Source: Treponema primitia ZAS-2 (GTDB lineage: Bacteria; Spirochaetota; Spirochaetia; Treponematales; Breznakiellaceae). Taken from it: DNA of 64,000 nucleotides. The notes below the pieces were generated by a model. The model made no database searches. It was not told the origin of the DNA and saw nothing but the letters and a program-made list of their open reading frames with translations. Location of the stretch: contig NC_015578.1 of assembly GCF_000214375.1 (NCBI RefSeq), positions 3,995,868-4,059,867 on the forward strand, read 5' to 3'. How positions within the stretch are numbered: the stretch's first letter is position 1; every line of letters starts with the position of its first letter. Made by a program: the position numbers and the translations under genes. Below are positions 1 to 8,023 of the stretch, piece by piece.

Positions 1-1259
1 ATTTTACAAAATATATAATCAAATAATGCACTATTATTTGACACCAGAATTATACCCAACGGTTTAGGCGAAGGCTTTAATGGGCCTTCTTTTTCGCCAG
101 ATATAATCATATCGCCTATAGTAAGAATATTTCGTGGCGGCGAATTAAAATCAAGGTTACCATCTGCATGTCCATAAAGCAGAAGTGAATTTACATCTAA
201 AATCGTTCTCCAGATTGTATCATTTCCATGCCATCTCCCATTGAAAAAATATTGCCCACTGGCAAATATATTTTTATATTTCATAATACAATATTGCATA
301 AAACCGTAAAAAAACTGCATAAAAATATTTCTTTTTTCAATGTTTTTGCATCGTTGTCGGTCAAGCAAGGAAAAAATTTTACCTAATATAGATAATTTGT
401 TACTTTCATCACCGCTATTCTCGGGTGCTCCAATTCTATAATGTGGTAAATAATCCTTTTCTGAACATATTCCAATAAAATTCTTTTGCGCTGCTGTTAT
501 TCCAGCAAATCGATGTGATTTTGGTTTTGGTAAATTTATTATCAAATCAGCTGTAAATATAGATTTATTAATTAAATATTTATGGTGATTTTTATTATGT
601 CGATTATTAAGCTTATCATCCGGATAATTTATACTTCTATATCGTTGGTTTTGTTCTATATTCCCAAAATTGGAATTTCCTACTAAATCAAATTCAACAA
701 CTTCACATCTATTTTTATTTTTATTTTGTAATATAATTCTTTTTGATAAAAAATATTTAGATACAGTTATTCGAAAATCACTAACTAGAATATCAACACC
801 TTTATTACGAACATAATCAAATAAACGGCGATACCCATGTGTTTCCATAAGAAAATCAAAATTACAATCTTGTATAGGCGCATCTCCGATTTCAATTATT
901 TTCGCTTTAGCAACAACACAATAGTCAATTATACATCTTATTACGGATGGATGGGTAACAGTACAATCCAATCCTCCAATTTTGTTAACATGGTTCACCC
1001 AATTTGGTTTTAATAATATTCTTGATCCTGGCCTTACATAGTCTCCCAATGGGTTCCATTCTTTATTGCCAAAGTTTTCGCTATCCAACCCCATCCCGAA
1101 CAAAGAATATCTGACCATATCATATACTTCGTTTTTAAATGGACTAATTGTATCATCAGAAAATGGATACTCTGGATAATGAATATGTGGACTGAAATAT
1201 GCCTCTGAAGACGGATATGTGAAACAGTCACGTTTTTCCAAGTATATTTTACAATTCAA
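1..1259 (-). CDS. DUF362-family protein, 3' end cut by window edge
   Basis: The minus strand is open without a stop from about 1265 to base 1. I read a TTG start at 1259-1257 with AAGGA about eight bases upstream and an in-frame TAA four codons before it, so at least 419 codons are present and the C-terminus lies outside the window. Seen: an ILLKPNWVNH block near residues 81-90, THPSVIRCIIDY after it, then IIEIGDAP, and later a DLIINLPKPKSH block followed by GITAAQKNFIG. This block order is typical of the DUF362 family, whose biochemical role is poorly defined; some members carry ferredoxin domains, but none is visible here. It is the most distal gene seen of the polysaccharide cluster and very AT-rich like its neighbours. 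A role in surface-sugar metabolism is only inferred from context. Confidence 0.72.
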   Translation of the reverse strand, partial: MNCKIYLEKRDCFTYPSSEAYFSPHIHYPEYPFSDDTISPFKNEVYDMVRYSLFGMGLDSENFGNKEWNPLGDYVRPGSRILLKPNWVNHVNKIGGLDCTVTHPSVIRCIIDYCVVAKAKIIEIGDAPIQDCNFDFLMETHGYRRLFDYVRNKGVDILVSDFRITVSKYFLSKRIILQNKNKNRCEVVEFDLVGNSNFGNIEQNQRYRSINYPDDKLNNRHNKNHHKYLINKSIFTADLIINLPKPKSHRFAGITAAQKNFIGICSEKDYLPHYRIGAPENSGDESNKLSILGKIFSLLDRQRCKNIEKRNIFMQFFYGFMQYCIMKYKNIFASGQYFFNGRWHGNDTIWRTILDVNSLLLYGHADGNLDFNSPPRNILTIGDMIISGEKEGPLKPSPKPLGIILVSNNSALFDYIFCK

Positions 1260-1355
1260 GGCTAATCCTTATTCAGCTAAAATAACTATAAGTCAAATCA
1301 CATATATTATTAGGAATATTAAATGTAAGACACTTTATAGCGGCTATGCCTTTTA

Positions 1356-2363
1356 TTACTCTTTTTTTGCTAAAATAAAACAAGATGATGTGTCATAGTC
1401 CTCATCAGACATATTTAAAAATCTGTCTGACAATTTGCTTCTTTTTATTGTTGGCCGCCCATATTGAGTTGCAGAATGGCATTCTTTTTCAAGAATAATA
1501 AATTTATTTCTTTTTAAGAATTCTAAATGAGTCGATAATGGTTCTCTATTAATTAAATATGGTCGCGCTCCTCTAATTTTTTTCCACTTTTTATTAGATA
1601 TGGCCCAATGCCCATTCCATTCATATGTCTCTCCATGAGATTTAAAATCAATTTCATGTGAGGTAAAGCAACCGGAGTTTAATATCTGGGCCATAACAAA
1701 ATAAAACTGTGGCAAATTATCTATATGTTCAAGTACTGCCTGAGATAATACAAAATCAACATTTGGATAATTTCCGGAATAATTTTCCCATGGCACAATA
1801 TATTTAATTTTTATATTACCACTTGTATCTAGTGATGACTCTGTTAATAATTGTTTGATATTGTTAATCCGTTTATCTGAAAGAGCTTCATTTAAAATAT
1901 TTTCATTAAATATATGAGAAGGAAATGAATAATCATCTAACAATGGCTTAATATTTGAAAATTCATTATTGTCCGGTATAGGGCTTTTTTCTTTAAACAA
2001 ATTTATCAACTCATTGAAAATAGCAAGATTGGTACTTTTATTTGCATGCTCAACGATGTCAAAGGCATAATATTCATCTACCCCGGCAAGCATCATACAT
2101 AATCCAATTCCCAGCGAATCGCCAGGTCCAAATTCCGCTATACTTCTTGGAATTTGTTTCATACCATTATTAAATAAATGAACAATATGCCTCATACAAA
2201 TTGAATAACAATATCTTGCAGAATTAGTTCCACCAGTTCCTCTCTTTGGCTTAAAATCAGGATACTTTATTTTAATAATTCTTATACATAAATAATAAAT
2301 TTTTCTGATAAAATATAATACCAAAAAATATAATTTTGATTTTTTCAATTTAAAGCCTTCCAT
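1356..2363 (-). CDS. class I SAM-dependent methyltransferase of the polysaccharide cluster
   Basis: About 335 residues. A hydrophobic, basic N-terminus (residues 8-35) precedes a Rossmann methyltransferase core: AEFGPGDSLG near 76-85 is motif I (SAM binding), YYAFDIVEH is the acidic loop, and DFVLSQAVLEHID corresponds to the motif IV/post-motif region. This supports a SAM-dependent methyltransferase acting on a sugar or glycan; the acceptor cannot be told. A TTG at 2366 would add one residue; I chose ATG 2363, which overlaps the 3' end of the upstream dehydrogenase gene by 14 bases, so translation is probably coupled. The N-terminal hydrophobic stretch could anchor the enzyme at the membrane. 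Confidence 0.7.
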   Translation of the reverse strand: MEGFKLKKSKLYFLVLYFIRKIYYLCIRIIKIKYPDFKPKRGTGGTNSARYCYSICMRHIVHLFNNGMKQIPRSIAEFGPGDSLGIGLCMMLAGVDEYYAFDIVEHANKSTNLAIFNELINLFKEKSPIPDNNEFSNIKPLLDDYSFPSHIFNENILNEALSDKRINNIKQLLTESSLDTSGNIKIKYIVPWENYSGNYPNVDFVLSQAVLEHIDNLPQFYFVMAQILNSGCFTSHEIDFKSHGETYEWNGHWAISNKKWKKIRGARPYLINREPLSTHLEFLKRNKFIILEKECHSATQYGRPTIKRSKLSDRFLNMSDEDYDTSSCFILAKKE

Positions 2364-3615
2364 CAACTATTGATTTATCCAGTACAGCCTTAGCATCATA
2401 AACAACATGAGAAGTTTTTAATAGCGATAAAACATCAATGGTATCAAATATCTTATGTCCAACCGCCAATACTACGCCATCAAATTTTTGTGTGGGACAT
2501 TCTTTTATTATATCAATATTATATTCATGTTTAACTATCGCTTTGTCAGCTAATGGTTCATATATTGTAGTATTGATATTATATTCTTTAAAGACATTAT
2601 AAATATCTATTACCCTTGTATTACGTACATCAGGGCAATTTTCTTTAAAAGTAAAACCCAATATTAAAATATTAGAATTTAATACATTTAACTGCTTTTT
2701 TATCATTAACTTTATTACCTGATTGGCGACATATTCTCCCATACCATCATTTGTTCTACGTCCTGCAAGAATAATTTCCGGGTGGTACCCATAATTTTGC
2801 GCACACTGCGCTAAATAATATGGATCAACGCCGATACAATGCCCGCCAACTAATCCAGGCTTAAAAGATAAAAAATTCCACTTAGTACCGGCAGCCTCTA
2901 ATACATCATGGGTATCTATTTCCATTAAATTAAATATTTTTGATAATTCATTTACAAAGGCTATATTAATATCCCGTTGAGCATTTTCTATTACCTTAGC
3001 CGCTTCAGCGACTTTAATTGAAGGCGCCAAATGGGTTCCCGCTTCAATTACAGATGCATAAACTTCATTTATCTTTTTACCCGATTCATAAGTTGATCCT
3101 GATGTAATCTTTTTGATTTTTTCAACCGTATGCAATTTATCGCCGGGGTTTATTCGTTCAGGAGAATATCCTGCAAAAAAGTCTTGATTAAATCGTAATC
3201 CCGAAATTCTTTCAACGATAGGGATACATTCTTCTTCTGTAACTCCCGGATAAACCGTCGATTCATAGACAACAATATCTCCGTTTGAAATAACTGCGCC
3301 TACGACTTCACTGGCTTTATAAAGCGGCGTTAAATCAGGGTTATTATTCTTGTCGACAGGCGTTGGAACTGCCACAATATAAAAGTTACATTCCCTTATA
3401 TCATCTATGGTGGAGGTACATATAAACCCATCACGTAAAGCGGATTGTAATAATTCGTCTGTAATTTCTAAGGTTGTATCATGGCCTGTTAATAAAGCTT
3501 TCACCCGTTCACTATTTATATCAAAACCAACTGTTGGATATTTAGTTGAAAACAACCGTGCCAATGGGAGACCAACATAACCAAGGCCAAGTACAGCAAC
3601 CTTTATGTTTTCCAT
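2350..3615 (-). CDS. nucleotide-sugar 6-dehydrogenase (TviB/WbpO-like)
   Basis: 421 residues, the normal length for UDP-sugar dehydrogenases. Seen: N-terminal NAD Rossmann motif GLGYVGLPLA (10-19), the VAVPTPVD and ESTVYPG blocks, and the catalytic-cysteine motif GGHCIGVDPYYLA with Cys at about 260. The family oxidises the C6 hydroxyl of a UDP-hexose or UDP-HexNAc in two steps to the uronate with NAD. The TviB/WbpO branch uses UDP-GlcNAc or UDP-GalNAc; I assign it here because the GTKWNFLSFKPGLVGG region resembles that branch and the next gene is a matching C4-epimerase. The substrate is inference. It likely supplies a HexNAcA donor to the glycosyltransferases of this cluster. Confidence 0.88.
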   Translation of the reverse strand: MENIKVAVLGLGYVGLPLARLFSTKYPTVGFDINSERVKALLTGHDTTLEITDELLQSALRDGFICTSTIDDIRECNFYIVAVPTPVDKNNNPDLTPLYKASEVVGAVISNGDIVVYESTVYPGVTEEECIPIVERISGLRFNQDFFAGYSPERINPGDKLHTVEKIKKITSGSTYESGKKINEVYASVIEAGTHLAPSIKVAEAAKVIENAQRDINIAFVNELSKIFNLMEIDTHDVLEAAGTKWNFLSFKPGLVGGHCIGVDPYYLAQCAQNYGYHPEIILAGRRTNDGMGEYVANQVIKLMIKKQLNVLNSNILILGFTFKENCPDVRNTRVIDIYNVFKEYNINTTIYEPLADKAIVKHEYNIDIIKECPTQKFDGVVLAVGHKIFDTIDVLSLLKTSHVVYDAKAVLDKSIVDGRL

Positions 3616-3621
3616 AAAAAC

Positions 3622-4593
3622 CTACTTTAAGTTTTTCCAATACCAGTCTATAGATTCTTTGAGGCCATCATATATATTTTGCTTTGGAATATATCCGAGT
3701 AACTTTTTTGCCTTCTCGATGCTAGCCAATGAATGTGGAATATCTCCTGCCCGCTCTTTTCCATGTAAAATTTCAATTTTTTCTATCTCTGAATCATATT
3801 GACATAGTAATTCCTTCAAATACACAACTAATTGATTTAATGTCGTTTTCTCTCCGCATGCAGTATTATAAATTTGATTAAGGGCTTTCTGGTTATCAGT
3901 ATTTATTGCTAACATATTCATCTGAATCACATTATCAATAAAAGTAAAATCACGGCTATATTGTCCATCTCCATTAATAACAGGACTTTCGTGATTTATA
4001 AAATTTTTTATGAATAGAGGAATAACCGCTGCATAGGCGCCAAAAGGATCTTGTCTTCGGCCAAATACATTAAAATACCGTAAACCTATACATTCAACAC
4101 CATAGGTCTTAGAAAAAACATCTGCATAAAGTTCATTTACGTATTTAGTTACGGCATAAGGGGAAAGAGGCTTTCCTATCACATCCTCTTCTTTTGGCAA
4201 TATTTCGCTGTTTCCATAGGTAGAAGAACTTGCAGCATATATAAAACGTTTTATTTTTGCATCACATGAAGACACAAGCATATTAAGAAAACCTGAAATA
4301 TTAACTTCATTAGTTGTTATAGGATCTTTTATAGATCGTGGAACTGATCCTAATGCCGCTTCATGTAACACAACGTCAACTCCTTCAACCGCTTTCCTAC
4401 AATCAGAAATATTACGGATATCTCCAACTTGCAATTCAAATGTATTGGGGTATTGTAGTAAAAAATTAGTAATATTTTCGACTTTTCCGGTTGAAAAATT
4501 ATCAAAACATACAATATTATGAGCATTTTTCAAAAAATATTCACAAAGGTTAGATCCAATAAAACCCGCTCCGCCTGTAATCAATATTTTCAC
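3622..4593 (-). CDS. UDP-N-acetylglucosamine 4-epimerase-like SDR (TviC/WbpP-like)
   Basis: 323 residues, extended short-chain dehydrogenase. Seen: NAD-binding GGAGFIGS (7-14), catalytic SSS near 122-124, YxxxK as Tyr146-Ala-Val-Thr-Lys150, and the FNVFGRRQDP block typical of the WbpP/TviC group of UDP-GlcNAc/GalNAc C4-epimerases. It sits six bases downstream of nothing but the stop of its glycosyltransferase neighbour and is followed directly by the dehydrogenase gene, the same pairing seen in Vi-antigen (tviB/tviC) and Pseudomonas O6 (wbpO/wbpP) clusters. Expected reaction: interconversion of UDP-GlcNAc and UDP-GalNAc or their uronates. Epimerase family is certain; sugar is inferred. Confidence 0.85.
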   Translation of the reverse strand: MKILITGGAGFIGSNLCEYFLKNAHNIVCFDNFSTGKVENITNFLLQYPNTFELQVGDIRNISDCRKAVEGVDVVLHEAALGSVPRSIKDPITTNEVNISGFLNMLVSSCDAKIKRFIYAASSSTYGNSEILPKEEDVIGKPLSPYAVTKYVNELYADVFSKTYGVECIGLRYFNVFGRRQDPFGAYAAVIPLFIKNFINHESPVINGDGQYSRDFTFIDNVIQMNMLAINTDNQKALNQIYNTACGEKTTLNQLVVYLKELLCQYDSEIEKIEILHGKERAGDIPHSLASIEKAKKLLGYIPKQNIYDGLKESIDWYWKNLK

Positions 4594-4608
4594 TATGGAT
4601 ATCCTTTT

Positions 4609-5694
4609 TCATTGTACCGCTTTTTCAATTGCTTCTATAAAATGATTAATAGAACGTTTCTCTAACTCTCTATCAAATAACTCTCGATTGGATTGTGTAT
4701 CTGTATTTAAGCATTCCATAATTTTTTTCGCTAAATCATGTACATCATCGGGGTTACAGATATACAATCCTTTTATATATTCACTTTCCTTAATAAATCT
4801 TGTAGCAACAATTTTTGTATTCTGAGAAATCATTTGAAATAAAACATTTGGGGAATTATCTATTATTGATGGTACGACACATAGCTTTGCATTTCTAAAA
4901 TATGGATATACATTATCAACATATCCAAGTAAATGAACTTTTTTATATAAATTTAATTTTTCAATTAACTTATTTAATTCTTTCTTATATTCCCCATCGC
5001 CAAGAATTAACAATGAACAATCTTCGAGATTTAATTCTTTGAATGCCCTTATTAAAATGTGAAAACCTTTTAACCAAAGAAGCCTGCCAGCAGCCACAAT
5101 ATAATTATTTGCTATTCCATTATATTGAAAGAGCGATTTTTCACTAGCCTGAATATATTTCAAATCAACCGGATTAGGAATAACCTTTATTAATATTTTT
5201 TGAAAAAGTTCTTTTTTATGAAATAAAAAATTCTTATTCATTTCATTTGTCTGATGTATAAGCAAATCAATTGCCGAATACCCAATATTTAATAATAGGT
5301 TACAATAAAAAAATCGTTTAATAATATTTGGCTCATCAAAATACATTTCGCTATCTCTTCCGATAAAATATTTTATATTTATAATTTTTAATTGCTTTAA
5401 TAAACCAATAAATGAATTACAGTAAACATGGCTTGTAAATCCATATGTATATTCACACTTTGTTTTTTTCATGATGAAAAAAAGTTCTATAAATCCAAAT
5501 ATTTTTGAAGAAGTATTAGTATACATTAAATTTATTTTATCTTTTAAATCTTTCCAATAGTCAGCCTTTGGTTTTGTCAAAAAATATACATCAACAGTAC
5601 ATCCGCATTGAATAAAATAGCTGGCGATCATTTTCAAAACCTGTTCAGCGCCACCAACTGCATCGTCGATCGAACAAATCATTATTTTTGACAT
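4609..5694 (-). CDS. glycosyltransferase, GT4-like fold
   Basis: 361 residues. The N-terminal VGGAEQVLKMIASYF block and the central VAAGRLLWLKGFHILIRAF block (about 205-225) are those of GT-B glycosyltransferases of family 4, which move a sugar from a nucleotide donor to an undecaprenyl-linked acceptor at the cytoplasmic face. Odd: where GT4 enzymes usually show E-x7-E, this protein reads PSIIDNSPNVLFQMIS, with Asp and Gln in place of the glutamates, so donor binding or activity may be altered. It overlaps the upstream glycosyltransferase gene by 13 bases. Donor and acceptor unknown. Confidence 0.8.
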   Translation of the reverse strand: MSKIMICSIDDAVGGAEQVLKMIASYFIQCGCTVDVYFLTKPKADYWKDLKDKINLMYTNTSSKIFGFIELFFIMKKTKCEYTYGFTSHVYCNSFIGLLKQLKIINIKYFIGRDSEMYFDEPNIIKRFFYCNLLLNIGYSAIDLLIHQTNEMNKNFLFHKKELFQKILIKVIPNPVDLKYIQASEKSLFQYNGIANNYIVAAGRLLWLKGFHILIRAFKELNLEDCSLLILGDGEYKKELNKLIEKLNLYKKVHLLGYVDNVYPYFRNAKLCVVPSIIDNSPNVLFQMISQNTKIVATRFIKESEYIKGLYICNPDDVHDLAKKIMECLNTDTQSNRELFDRELEKRSINHFIEAIEKAVQ

Positions 5695-6785
5695 TTGTCA
5701 AATATTTCCAAATAAAATTGCTGCAATTTTTTTACAGCCTGAATAATATTATATCCGGATTTAGTTACCTGGTCATACATATCATGCCGTATAAATCCAT
5801 CCTGATATACCAACAAACGAGTAACCCATATACTAATTTGGTCAATAGGCAGAAATTCTACCAAATCGGTAATTTTAGTCTCTCTTGTTATAGTATTTGA
5901 CAATAAACACGGAAGACCCATAGCCTGCGCTTCGATTACCACACCCGGAAGTCCTTCCCACAAAGAGGGTAAAACAAATATATCACCAGCCTGCATCAAA
6001 TCAGGTATATCATCTCGAAATCCAAGTAATTGAACGGCATTGTCTATTCGCAATTCAGATATTTTTTTAACCAATAATTCAAGCATGTTTCCCTCACCAG
6101 CAATTAGCAATACAGCCCGAGGGCACAATTTTAAAAAACCAGCGAAAACATCCAGAAGAAATGATTGATTTTTTATATTACTTAATCTTCCTATATGAAG
6201 AATAACAAAATTACTGTCAATATTTAATGTTTTTCGAATTACATCTCTGGATTTTTTATTATATATTAACCTGCTTATATCTCTTGCATTTGGGAAAAGA
6301 ATAACTTCATTATTTATTATGGCTTTCTTTCCGAATAAGGCCGATCCTGCTTCACTTGAACACGCCAACATTTTAGTTGTAAACATACGCAGCAAAGGAC
6401 GCAACAACCGTTCTAGCAGAGAAATATTTTCTCTTGCATTTCTTGAATGAACAATTCTGATTGGTACACCGCATAGCCATGCTATAAAAACATCAAAAAA
6501 CACTATGGGTGTCGAATGATGAATATGTATCATTTTATATTCTTTATGTTTTAACAGTATAGACATTAAAATAAAAGTGTTCATAATAACATTTTGCGTT
6601 CTCATAGGGCGCCGAAAAATGTGAGATCCTAAAGCAATTGCTTCCGTTTCATAATAATCATTATAAGTTGTTATAAGAAAATCAAACTGGATCCTTGTTC
6701 GATCTATATTTCTATAATAATTCATGATTGTTGTCTCAGCGCCTCCGCAATTCAGAGATCCAATAATATTTAATATGCGAATCAT
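5682..6785 (-). CDS. glycosyltransferase family 4
   Basis: 367 residues, GT-B fold. Seen: N-terminal LNCGGAETTIMNYYRNI, the IHIHHSTP segment, LHIGRLSNIKNQSFLL near 195-210, and an intact E-x7-E motif in LPSLWEGLPGVVIEAQAMG near 275-295. The family retains anomeric configuration and uses nucleotide sugars; the PssE/capsule-type N-terminus fits polysaccharide repeat-unit assembly. The 3' end overlaps the next glycosyltransferase, and its start overlaps the stop of the polymerase gene by four bases (ATGA), so the three are co-translated. Sugar specificity not predictable. Confidence 0.85.
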   Translation of the reverse strand: MIRILNIIGSLNCGGAETTIMNYYRNIDRTRIQFDFLITTYNDYYETEAIALGSHIFRRPMRTQNVIMNTFILMSILLKHKEYKMIHIHHSTPIVFFDVFIAWLCGVPIRIVHSRNARENISLLERLLRPLLRMFTTKMLACSSEAGSALFGKKAIINNEVILFPNARDISRLIYNKKSRDVIRKTLNIDSNFVILHIGRLSNIKNQSFLLDVFAGFLKLCPRAVLLIAGEGNMLELLVKKISELRIDNAVQLLGFRDDIPDLMQAGDIFVLPSLWEGLPGVVIEAQAMGLPCLLSNTITRETKITDLVEFLPIDQISIWVTRLLVYQDGFIRHDMYDQVTKSGYNIIQAVKKLQQFYLEIFDKCQK

Positions 6786-7954
6786 GATATATATCCAGTG
6801 TAATATTTAACCCTATCGGACATGTAAAAAATTGAACAATAAATTAAGTATAGATAATTAATATATTCTACAAATGGCCTTTGATACATAGTTCCAAATA
6901 ATATTAGTAAAAATGCAATAAGTGTTTTTTGAAAACCAAGATAACTAAATGCGATAAAGGAAACCATAAAACAATATATACAAAAAAAAATAAATCCATA
7001 TCGTAATATAATATTTTTGTATGATGATGATCCATCTCGAAATATATAATAATCAGCTGTTTTACTGTCTATACCCCAAAAATAATTATTGGTTTTTTTA
7101 TATCTATTATACCCATAATCAAAAAATTGATTTGTCCTATTGTCACCTATTAATTTTCCGTTTTTTATTTCCAATCTGCGGAAAGTATAATTTTTAACAA
7201 ATTCATTTTCATTAAATACATATAAAAACAAAATTGATATGATTAAAAGTATAACTATTTTATACTTCACCTTTAAAAATAATACAATATATATAAACAT
7301 TAGCAAATAAAATGCAAATGATAAAGAAAGTAAACCTGCAATTAAAATAGGAATATTGGCTTTTCTTTTTATAGTAAATCCATTAGCAATGAATAATATA
7401 CTACACGCAGTACCTAGTTGTCCTGGTTCCGAATAATAAGCACAAAACCTCAATACATTAACAACATTAGGGTGGATAAGGAAAGGAAAAGCATTATAGC
7501 TGTAGTCTCTTGCAGGTATTGATATTATTATGTTTGGAATTTTAATCCTAATAAAATATACCAAAATGTATATAACAATTGATGGTATAAGCATTATAGA
7601 AAATAATATTAAATATTTTCTAAATGTATTTTTTAGAAATATTGGTGAAGCTATAAATAAACTCCAAAATGCTAATGCAAGTCCAAAATTCATATTAGTG
7701 TTTTTAAGTGAAACTATTAAATACAAATAAAATAATATCGAAATACAAATTCCATTTTTTTTATTTGGTGCAAAGTTAAAAATAAAAATAGCCGAACAGA
7801 CAACTATAGAATATTTATATAATAAATTATTCCACGTATAAAATGGCTGCCCTGTAAAAAAAAGAAAAATGACAAATATCCATTCAAGTATAGACTTATA
7901 TGAAACATTTAATATTTTTATTTTTCTAAATTTAAAATATAGAAAATTATTCAT
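6782..7954 (-). CDS. O-antigen polymerase-like membrane protein (Wzy)
   Basis: 390 residues, mostly hydrophobic with about ten predicted membrane segments and one larger hydrophilic stretch near 255-310 that contains the tyrosine-rich run after NYTFRRLEIKNG. Overall architecture is that of Wzy polymerases, which link undecaprenyl-PP repeat units on the periplasmic side. Wzy proteins share almost no sequence, so the call rests on topology, the large periplasmic-type loop and position between glycosyltransferases and in the same cluster as a Wzx-type flippase. Extremely AT-rich coding sequence. Confidence 0.65.
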   Translation of the reverse strand: MNNFLYFKFRKIKILNVSYKSILEWIFVIFLFFTGQPFYTWNNLLYKYSIVVCSAIFIFNFAPNKKNGICISILFYLYLIVSLKNTNMNFGLALAFWSLFIASPIFLKNTFRKYLILFSIMLIPSIVIYILVYFIRIKIPNIIISIPARDYSYNAFPFLIHPNVVNVLRFCAYYSEPGQLGTACSILFIANGFTIKRKANIPILIAGLLSLSFAFYLLMFIYIVLFLKVKYKIVILLIISILFLYVFNENEFVKNYTFRRLEIKNGKLIGDNRTNQFFDYGYNRYKKTNNYFWGIDSKTADYYIFRDGSSSYKNIILRYGFIFFCIYCFMVSFIAFSYLGFQKTLIAFLLILFGTMYQRPFVEYINYLYLIYCSIFYMSDRVKYYTGYIS

Positions 7955-8023
7955 TTTTAATTTCTCTATTATTGATACTAGTCTAAAACCTGGATTAGGA
8001 TCCTATTATTAGTTTATAGTAAT

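Noticed and set aside
1034..1231. 65-codon minus-strand frame with an ATG
   Set aside because: It lies in another frame inside the longer stop-free DUF362-type reading, which has recognisable blocks; the short frame has none.
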